A model generated the notes under the pieces. It ran no database searches. It was not told the DNA's origin and saw only the letters and a program-made list of their open reading frames with translations. Shown here piece by piece: positions 6,441 to 11,941 of a stretch of DNA of 11,941 nt (position 1 is the stretch's first letter; every line of letters begins with the position of its first letter). The stretch spans positions 1,301 through 13,241 of the forward strand of contig DCAE01000015.1 in assembly GCA_002311385.1 (NCBI GenBank), written 5' to 3'. Made by a program: the position numbers and the translations under genes. This DNA comes from Dehalococcoidia bacterium UBA1141. GTDB taxonomy: Bacteria > Chloroflexota > Dehalococcoidia > Lucifugimonadales > UBA3495.

Positions 6441-7550
6441 TCAGATACACGCATCCCTGATGGCTTGGGAGATGGCTGCTAACCGTGGATTGTTGGTTTC
6501 GCTGGCCCGGTATCCGTTGGTGATGTACCCCACCGCCAAACCCGAATCGAAGTCCGCCCAACCGATTGAGGTACCGGCTCCCCCATGACCAAAGCTGTTG
6601 ATTGGATCTTCGCTTGGTTTGCCCATCCGCTCATCGCCTAATGCAAGACCGAAAGACCGCTGGGCAAACAGGCCCAGACTGGCATCCACACCTTCGACTC
6701 GTAGGCTGGTTGCTTCTTTAACAGTTCCCTCGCCGAATATACGCGTGCCGTCCAGTGCGCCCTTCCTTTCCATCATGGCATAGAACCGGGCCAGGTCACC
6801 GGCAGACGCTATACCGCAAGCTCCGGGTACGATGGACCCATGGACTTGGGGGCGGTTGAAAATATCAACATATCCATAAACATCGGCGTCGGCTTCCATC
6901 AGGTGCATCTTGGAGACTCTGTCTTCCAGATTACTGGGCAATCCCACATAGAAATCGCCCATACCTAAGGGCCCAGTTAATTCCTGAGCCAAAAATTGGT
7001 CGAAAGAACGTCCGTCTATCCGGCGGACCAATTCCCCAATGACCCAGCCATAATTGATGGGGTGATAGGCCAGCACTTCTCCAATGGCCAGGGAAGGCAC
7101 CGCTTCTTCCATGGCGCGAACAACTTTCCCCCAATCGCTCCAGTCGCTCCATGGCAGGGTTTTTGGTGTCTCGGGGAAACCGCCGCGGTGAGTAAGGATG
7201 TGGTTGATTGTCACATCCTGTTTTCCTTGCTGGCCAAACTCGGGCCAATGCTTGGTGACCAAGTCGTCCCAAGCCAATTTTCCTTGGTCTTTCAAGATAT
7301 ATAGGCAGGCCGCTGCGATTGGCTTGGTTGATGACATCAAAACAAACATCGTCTCATCCGAAACCGGTTGTGCCTTATCGGTGTTGGCTACTCCGCCATG
7401 TATATCCAGCACCAAGTTCCCATAGCGGTACACCGCCAACCCAGCCCCGGGATGGAGCCCATTCTCGATTTGTTGGCGAAATAGATCTTCTACTTTCCTT
7501 AATTTCGTGTGGTCCATCGACACTGAGTCAGCAGCTGTTAACGTTGCCAT
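6441..7550 (-). CDS. Beta-lactamase-family serine hydrolase (EstB/class C-like esterase)
   Basis: This 369-residue protein is a member of the beta-lactamase/penicillin-binding-protein-like family (PF00144), acting as an esterase, amidase or peptidase through an acyl-serine intermediate. It has SxxK as SSTK at 73-76 with nucleophile Ser73, the second-motif tyrosine in AYHPINYGWVIGELV (Tyr162), and the KTG-equivalent HGG in NSFGHGGAGTSIGWAD (322-324). The pattern YHPxxYGW with HGG resembles EstB-type carboxylesterases more than true beta-lactamases. No signal peptide is seen, so resistance by periplasmic lactam hydrolysis is unlikely. AAGGTGA about eight bases before the ATG supports the start. 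It is the last gene of the minus-strand block, 136 bp behind an LLM gene. It may hydrolyse an ester or lactone made by the flavin enzymes; that is inference. Confidence 0.9.
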   Translation of the reverse strand: MATLTAADSVSMDHTKLRKVEDLFRQQIENGLHPGAGLAVYRYGNLVLDIHGGVANTDKAQPVSDETMFVLMSSTKPIAAACLYILKDQGKLAWDDLVTKHWPEFGQQGKQDVTINHILTHRGGFPETPKTLPWSDWSDWGKVVRAMEEAVPSLAIGEVLAYHPINYGWVIGELVRRIDGRSFDQFLAQELTGPLGMGDFYVGLPSNLEDRVSKMHLMEADADVYGYVDIFNRPQVHGSIVPGACGIASAGDLARFYAMMERKGALDGTRIFGEGTVKEATSLRVEGVDASLGLFAQRSFGLALGDERMGKPSEDPINSFGHGGAGTSIGWADFDSGLAVGYITNGYRASETNNPRLAAISQAIRDACI

Positions 7551-7686
7551 GATGTCATCACCTTACATTGAGGTTTTATTAGATGATTTTGGAGAATATT
7601 TCCTTGGGACAACTTGGGAGAATAGTAGCGGCGGAACGGTGGATTGTCCACAGTTTGGCGGACACAGCCGCGCTAGCGCTCAGGGT

Positions 7687-8625
7687 TTAGCGGAAACGTG
7701 GAATAACCTTAGAACCTATTACGCGGATCGTCTGCATAGCCGATTCCATTTCGTCCAAGGCACAACGGAACAACACGTGGGTAACCCCTAGATCTTGCAC
7801 CTTCTCCAGATATGAGACGCACTCGTCCGGACCGCCTACTATGAGCGACTCGGATAGCTCCTTGGGCGGAAACCCTCTATAGCCTTGCTCGTACAACTGT
7901 TGGGCTTCCCGCTGGGCTGTATTCAGGTTGTCGGCCAAATGAGCATCCCGCCTCAGCACAATCTCCATCTGCTGGCCGGAGCGGCCGCAATCATCCAAAG
8001 CGTTTCGGTACACGCTTATCCGTTCATTTATCAAGTCCGGGGTCCAGCCGGGGCTCATCACCCAACCGTCGGCCTTCTGGGCAGTGCGGAGGATGGCCGG
8101 TTCAGCTTCGGCGGCGATCCACATGGGCATTGGCTGGGCCACCGGCTTGGGGTTAATCGACACCCCTTGGTTGATGTTGTAATGCTTCCCCGTGTAGGTC
8201 ACCTCGTCACGGCTCCATAGCAAGCGCATGATATCGAATGTCTCAACGAACCTGGATACACGTTTTCTTTGAGGCGTTTCCATGGCTACGTGGACCTCGG
8301 GTTGGTGGCCCAACCCGCTAATCACTCGGGTCCGCCCACCGCTTATCACATCCAGAGTCGCTATCTGTTCGGCCAAAACAATGGGGTTGTAAAAGGGCAG
8401 GAGGAACAACGGCAGCAGTTGCATTTCGCCGCTGTGGGCTGTCAGACGGGACATGGTGGGTAGAACCTGAAGGTAATGGTTTTGGGTCAGGTGGTGGTCT
8501 CCCAAGGATACGGAGTCGAAACCGAGTTGCGCCATCAACTCTACTTGCTCAATCAGGTTTTTCATCAACTCTTGGCTGTCGCGGTCTGTAGAGTAACCGC
8601 TGGTCAACGACATGCCGATTTTCAT
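7687..8625 (-). CDS. LLM-class flavin-dependent oxidoreductase (luciferase-like), copy 1
   Basis: This 312-residue enzyme has the bacterial luciferase-like TIM-barrel fold (PF00296), using FMN or F420 to oxidise or reduce an organic substrate. Diagnostic parts are MKIGMSLTSGY at the start, LGFDSVSLGDHHL at 34-46, LPFYNPIVLAEQIATLDVISGGR at 76-98, and GKHYNINQGVSINPKPVAQPMPMWIA at 146-171. The segment after strand 4, normally G-G-G-(Y/W)-x-x-E, reads RVISGLGHQPEVHVAM (100-115), with His107 in an unusual place. The C-terminal helix ends IGSKVIPRFR, as is usual for the family. AAGGA eight bases before the ATG supports the start. It lies 105 bp behind the alcohol dehydrogenase gene and 136 bp before the serine hydrolase, all on one strand. 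Substrate and cofactor preference cannot be settled by eye. Confidence 0.9.
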   Translation of the reverse strand: MKIGMSLTSGYSTDRDSQELMKNLIEQVELMAQLGFDSVSLGDHHLTQNHYLQVLPTMSRLTAHSGEMQLLPLFLLPFYNPIVLAEQIATLDVISGGRTRVISGLGHQPEVHVAMETPQRKRVSRFVETFDIMRLLWSRDEVTYTGKHYNINQGVSINPKPVAQPMPMWIAAEAEPAILRTAQKADGWVMSPGWTPDLINERISVYRNALDDCGRSGQQMEIVLRRDAHLADNLNTAQREAQQLYEQGYRGFPPKELSESLIVGGPDECVSYLEKVQDLGVTHVLFRCALDEMESAMQTIRVIGSKVIPRFR

Positions 8626-8661
8626 TACTCAAATCCTTGTTCTGGTGTATTGAATGCGTCT

Positions 8662-8679
8662 CACCGGCGCAAGCCGGTG
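8662..8679 (-). other. Hairpin between the alcohol dehydrogenase and LLM copy 1 genes
   Basis: CACCGGC and GCCGGTG form a perfect 7-bp GC-rich stem with a 4-nt loop, 37 bases upstream of the LLM start. No U-tract follows on the minus strand, so it fits an mRNA processing or stability element inside an operon better than a terminator. Confidence 0.35.
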
Positions 8680-8730
8680 CTCAGGAACTGATCTAGGTGA
8701 AGGCCCATTCTGGTTTCCGGCCTATAAAGT

Positions 8731-9747
8731 TTAATCCATCACCAACACGCATTTGCCGGTCGTGGCTGTGTCAAAATTGCGGAAGGCCTCCACCGCTTGG
8801 TCCAATGTGTACCGATGGGTGATGTGCTTGTCCAAGGGTACCTGAGCCTCCACCATGAACCGGGCGATCTCTATCAGCTCGGATTTGCTGAACGTCCAAG
8901 ACCCGAATATTGTAACTACTTTGAAAATTACGTCACGGTTGAAGTCGATGCTTGCCGGACCGCCTAGCCCCACGTAACAGCAGCGGCCAAAGGTGCGCAG
9001 GCATTGTAAAACCTGGCCGCGGGCTACGGCATTGCCCGATGTCTCCAGTGAGGCAGTCGCTCCCATCCCGCCGGTCAAGACTTGGATGCCTTTGACCGGG
9101 TCGGTTTCTTGGCTGTTTATCACGTGGTCGGCACCCAACTCCAAGGCCAAATCCAATCGCTCTGGCATCACATCCACGGCAATGACCCTGGCGCCCATGG
9201 CCTTGGCGGACAGAGTACCGCTCAATCCCACGGGTCCTTGCCCAAAGACGGCCACGGTATCCTGGCCGGAGACATCCATCTTCTTTAAGCCATTCCAAGC
9301 GGTGCCGGTGCCACAGGAAATAGCAGCGCCTTCTTCAAAGGAGAGTTCATCCGGAAGATGCACCAGCGTTCTGGATGGCACCAATATGTAGTCGGCATTG
9401 GCTCCGTGCCCGGTGCCGCCTCCGTAGGTGATGTGGCCGGTGGGGCAAAGTTGCTCGTAACCCATTGAGCAAATCTCGCAGATTCCGCAGCCAGCATAGT
9501 GGTGGACCATGACCCTGTCACCGATCTTCAGGCCTGGAGGCGCTCCGGCCCCCAAATCCTCAACCACGCCACAGGGCTCATGACCCGTGATATAGTCCGT
9601 CGGCCCGGGAGCGCGGTAGCGGTGCATGTCGGAGCCGCAAAGACCGGAAGCCCGTACCTTGATCAAGGCATCACCCGGTCCGGCCTGTGGGTCAGGAAAT
9701 TCTTGAATCTCCGCCTGTCGGTTTCCGTTGAAAACTACTCCTCGCAT
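8731..9747 (-). CDS. Zinc-binding alcohol dehydrogenase, threonine/sorbitol dehydrogenase-like MDR
   Basis: This 338-residue medium-chain dehydrogenase would oxidise an alcohol to a ketone or aldehyde with a nicotinamide cofactor. The catalytic zinc site is predicted from Cys37 (GLCGSDMH), His56-Glu57 (TGHEPCG) and Cys145 (SCGTGTAW). The structural zinc site is the complete CGICEICSMGYEQLC set (Cys87, 90, 93, 101). The Rossmann motif GQGPVG is at 169-174, and Asp192 at the end of the next strand (AVDVMPERL) favours NAD over NADP. The order of domains and the length are normal for the family, and no key residue is missing. AAGGAG about seven bases before the ATG fixes the start. It follows LLM copy 2 by only 25 bp, a strong sign of cotranscription. 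It probably processes a hydroxylated intermediate of the flavin enzymes, though its substrate is not visible. Confidence 0.94.
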   Translation of the reverse strand: MRGVVFNGNRQAEIQEFPDPQAGPGDALIKVRASGLCGSDMHRYRAPGPTDYITGHEPCGVVEDLGAGAPPGLKIGDRVMVHHYAGCGICEICSMGYEQLCPTGHITYGGGTGHGANADYILVPSRTLVHLPDELSFEEGAAISCGTGTAWNGLKKMDVSGQDTVAVFGQGPVGLSGTLSAKAMGARVIAVDVMPERLDLALELGADHVINSQETDPVKGIQVLTGGMGATASLETSGNAVARGQVLQCLRTFGRCCYVGLGGPASIDFNRDVIFKVVTIFGSWTFSKSELIEIARFMVEAQVPLDKHITHRYTLDQAVEAFRNFDTATTGKCVLVMD

Positions 9748-9772
9748 GGTCCTGCTCCTTACTAACGCTGGT

Positions 9773-10816
9773 TCACTTGAAAGCGGGAACGACCCGGTCC
9801 ATCATCAACCGAAGTGAGTTCATTTGTAATTCATGAGGTATCTGTCGGCCAAAGTTAATCTCGAAAACCACCTGGTTCAGATGAAGCTCTTCCCGCAGGC
9901 CGAGCAATCGTTCCACCACATACTCCGGTGTGCCAAAAACTACCTTGTCTCGAATCCAGTCGTCGTAGGTCATGCTGAGAATATGGTCCGACTCGGCTTG
10001 CCAGTCTCCGGTGGTGCCGGTGCGGCTTGCGCTGGCGGCCACCCGCTGGCCCAAGTTACTGATGGAACTCACGGTACTCGCCATGGGTTCGTTGTAGGCC
10101 TTCTCGGCAGTTTCGGCCACATAGATGGGTATTCTCAGACCTATCTCTCCTTCGCCGGGATGTCCCGCCTTCTTCCACGCTGCCCTGTAACTTTCTATCG
10201 AAGGCGCTAGTTCGGACATGGCAAACACCCGGGAGGGGTTGATAAATATGGGATAGCCCATGCGCCCGATGATGGGAAAGGTTTCCTGGGATGTTATCCC
10301 CACGCGAATAGGCGGGTGAGGTTGCTGGAAAGGCTTGGGCCTTACGGATACGTCGCGGCAATTGTAATGCTCTCCTTCAAAGGAGAATTGCTCCGTGGTC
10401 CACGCCTTGAGAATGATTTCCAGGTACTCTTCGAACCGCCCTCTGCTTTCCGGAAAAGGTGAATTGAAAGCGTCGTGATGTTCGGGGAAAGTCCCGCGGC
10501 CAATCCCAAACTCAACCCTGCCCTGGCTGATGTGATCAAGGGTCGCGATTTCCTCGGCGATGCGAATCGGGTTCCCCAACGGCAATAAGACGACGGCAAA
10601 GCCAATTCGCATCCGTTGTGTTCTAGCAGCGACGGCCGTGGCGACGGTGACCGGAGCGGACAATACGCTAAAGGGGATGAAGTGGTACTCGGACAGCCAC
10701 ACCGAGTCCACTCCCATGCTCTCCGCTTCGTCCACGATGGAAAACCCTCGTTGAAACGCCTGCTGGTCGGTTGCGTTATCCTGCCTTACAAATTCCAGGA
10801 ACAGCCCAAATTCCAT
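9773..10816 (-). CDS. LLM-class flavin-dependent monooxygenase (bacterial luciferase/alkanal type), copy 2
   Basis: This 347-residue luciferase-like protein is the closest of the three to bacterial luciferase in motif layout. It shows MEFGLFLEF (1-9), MGVDSVWLSEYHF (34-46), PLGNPIRIAEEIATLDHISQGRVEFGIGRG (79-108) and the family segment FEGEHYNCRDVSVRPKPFQQPHPPIRVG (146-172). The EYHF and GRG motifs are typical of FMN-dependent members, which need a separate flavin reductase; none is encoded in the window. Reactions in this family include oxygenation or desulfonation of organic compounds. AGGAGG four bases before the ATG supports the start. The gene is 25 bp upstream of the alcohol dehydrogenase and 76 bp behind LLM copy 3, so it is the second gene of the block. 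Family certain, substrate unknown. Confidence 0.93.
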   Translation of the reverse strand: MEFGLFLEFVRQDNATDQQAFQRGFSIVDEAESMGVDSVWLSEYHFIPFSVLSAPVTVATAVAARTQRMRIGFAVVLLPLGNPIRIAEEIATLDHISQGRVEFGIGRGTFPEHHDAFNSPFPESRGRFEEYLEIILKAWTTEQFSFEGEHYNCRDVSVRPKPFQQPHPPIRVGITSQETFPIIGRMGYPIFINPSRVFAMSELAPSIESYRAAWKKAGHPGEGEIGLRIPIYVAETAEKAYNEPMASTVSSISNLGQRVAASASRTGTTGDWQAESDHILSMTYDDWIRDKVVFGTPEYVVERLLGLREELHLNQVVFEINFGRQIPHELQMNSLRLMMDRVVPAFK

Positions 10817-10892
10817 ATCCCCTCCTAGACTCTGGCGGGACGGGCGGCTTAAAGCACGAGAACGTCAAAGCCGCCACACCCTGTTTGAGCTT

Positions 10893-11744
10893 CTAGCGAA
10901 TCAAGTCCTCGGCCATCTTCTCCAGTTGGTCGCCCATCTCTTTTTCGGTATCGCAATGAGTCGCCCACACTGATACCCTCTCCGCCCCGGCGCTCAAGTA
11001 GCTGTCTATCTGGGCTCGGGTGGTCTCCGGGGGTTGGCCGAACACCGAGATTGTCAGCGACGCCGGGTCCCTTCCCCGTTCAGCAGCCAAGGTGTCTAGA
11101 ATCTTGCGGCCTTCCTCAATCTGGCTGGGTGTTGCTCGGGTTGGGAGCCAACCATCACCAAATCTAGCCACCCGCTGAAGAACATTAGCGGCGTTCCCGC
11201 CTAACAATATCGGCGGATGAGGCTTCTGAGCGGGTTTGGGATAACAGTAAACCGGCGGGAAGTCGTAGTAACGTCCATGGAACTCCGCTTCATCCTTGGT
11301 CCACAGTTCTTTCAGGGCCGCAACAGCTTCTCTCGCCTGGGTCCACCGGTGGTCGAAGTCGCCGCCCATCATGGTGGTCTCTTCGCGGTTCCAGCCGGTG
11401 CCGATGCCGAAGATAAATCTGCCCTTACTGTGTTGGTCCAAGACCGCAATCATCTTGGCCAGAATCAAGGGATTGCGCTCGGTGATTAAGGTGATTCCAG
11501 TTGCGAGTTTAATCTTGGTGGTGACGGCACTTGCCATTGCCAGGGAGATGTAGGGTTCGGAAAAGTGACCGTAGGTCCAAGGAATCTCGCCGCCCGTCGC
11601 GGGAAATGGGCTCTCGCTATGGACTGGCAGTATCGGGTGCTCGTGGTACCAGATCGAATCGAATCCCAGGTCCTCAGCCTTTTTAGCTATAAAAGCCGGA
11701 TCGAGGGTATACGCAGGCAAGGGCACTACTAATCCAACCGACAT
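10893..11744 (-). CDS. LLM-class oxidoreductase, Rv2161c/TIGR03619-like, copy 3
   Basis: This 283-residue luciferase-like protein has the features of the probable F420-dependent subgroup named after Rv2161c (TIGR03619). These are the start MSVGLVVPLP, LGFDSIWYHEHPILP (26-40), and the sequence TLITERNPLILAKMIAVLDQHSKGRFIFGIGTGW (85-118) with GIGTGWNREE as the signature. YCYPKPAQKPHPPILLGGNA (166-185) and a short C-terminus follow. It is about 30-60 residues shorter than the other two LLM proteins, as usual for this subgroup. AAGGAGA six bases before the ATG supports the start. It is the first gene of the minus-strand block, preceded by an AT-rich leader with a perfect inverted repeat and a candidate promoter. 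F420 use is inferred from subgroup membership; no F420 biosynthesis gene is visible here. Confidence 0.92.
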   Translation of the reverse strand: MSVGLVVPLPAYTLDPAFIAKKAEDLGFDSIWYHEHPILPVHSESPFPATGGEIPWTYGHFSEPYISLAMASAVTTKIKLATGITLITERNPLILAKMIAVLDQHSKGRFIFGIGTGWNREETTMMGGDFDHRWTQAREAVAALKELWTKDEAEFHGRYYDFPPVYCYPKPAQKPHPPILLGGNAANVLQRVARFGDGWLPTRATPSQIEEGRKILDTLAAERGRDPASLTISVFGQPPETTRAQIDSYLSAGAERVSVWATHCDTEKEMGDQLEKMAEDLIR

Positions 11745-11775
11745 TTCAAGTCTCCTTACTTATTTAATTTCCGCA

Positions 11776-11790
11776 TTAAATCTAATTTAA
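11776..11790. repeat. AT-rich inverted repeat TTAAAT-CTA-ATTTAA before LLM copy 3
   Basis: The 6-bp arms are perfect with a 3-nt spacer, 32-46 bp upstream of the LLM copy 3 start and downstream of the candidate promoter. A further ATTTAA half-site occurs at 11762-11767. The placement suits a repressor site controlling the operon; no regulator gene is present in the window. Confidence 0.35.
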
Positions 11791-11811
11791 CGGCTAATCT
11801 GGCGCAGGAAT

Positions 11812-11840
11812 ATCCTAGTCTCGAAAGCCCATACAGTCTA
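11812..11840 (-). promoter_or_regulatory. Candidate sigma-70 promoter for the LLM/ADH operon
   Basis: On the minus strand TAGACT (11840-11835) is followed after 17 bases by TAGGAT (11817-11812). Each hexamer matches the consensus at four of six positions. The predicted start would give a leader of about 60 nt containing the AT-rich inverted repeat. Confidence 0.25.
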
Positions 11841-11941
11841 GCACACACAAAATTCGCCTACTCTCGTCCGCTGGCGAAGCAACCTCTTTCCTGTATTTTA
11901 GATCGCCCTATAGATTTTGAGGGCTAGCACCAACTTTCAGT

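Noticed and set aside
7670..7679. 10-bp palindrome GCGCTAGCGC after the LLM copy 1 stop
   Set aside because: It has no loop room for a stable hairpin, no T-tract and no partner repeat; a short palindrome like this can occur by chance in GC-rich DNA.

Overview
The window looks like a bacterial chromosome segment of moderate G+C. It shows no mobile elements, tRNA or rRNA genes, or CRISPR. The gene set suggests a marine, uncultured Chloroflexota lineage of the SAR202 / Dehalococcoidia type. It contains three divergent luciferase-like (LLM) flavin oxidoreductases, a DUF1800/DUF1501 pair, an NHL beta-propeller, a serine beta-lactamase-like esterase and a zinc alcohol dehydrogenase. This placement is an inference from gene content, not from any marker gene.

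Layout: (1) 2-1003, plus strand: the 3' part of a GAF-domain sensor histidine kinase whose start lies outside the window. (2) 1170-2039, minus strand: an alpha/beta hydrolase that converges on the kinase and appears to lack the usual catalytic histidine. (3) 2040-2582: a 543-bp divergent intergenic region with two good inverted repeats and a candidate extended -10 promoter, but no convincing gene. (4) 2583-6353, plus strand: a DUF1800 protein, a DUF1501 protein and a six-bladed NHL-repeat protein. A strong 16-bp-arm hairpin and a tandem repeat separate the last two. (5) 6441-11744, minus strand: five genes in one direction, transcribed in the order LLM (Rv2161c/TIGR03619-like), LLM (luciferase-like), zinc alcohol dehydrogenase, LLM, serine hydrolase. 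Gaps are 25-136 bp and every gene has a good Shine-Dalgarno sequence. The two blocks converge at a hairpin at 6370-6401.

How the genes may work together: the minus-strand block reads as a catabolic operon. Two or three flavin-dependent oxidoreductases would attack organic substrates, a zinc dehydrogenase would oxidise an alcohol intermediate, and an esterase/amidase-like hydrolase would open or trim products. Substrates cannot be read from sequence. The DUF1800-DUF1501-NHL block is a recurring but functionally uncharacterised association. Here none of the three proteins has a recognisable signal peptide or Tat motif, which is the most unusual property of the window.
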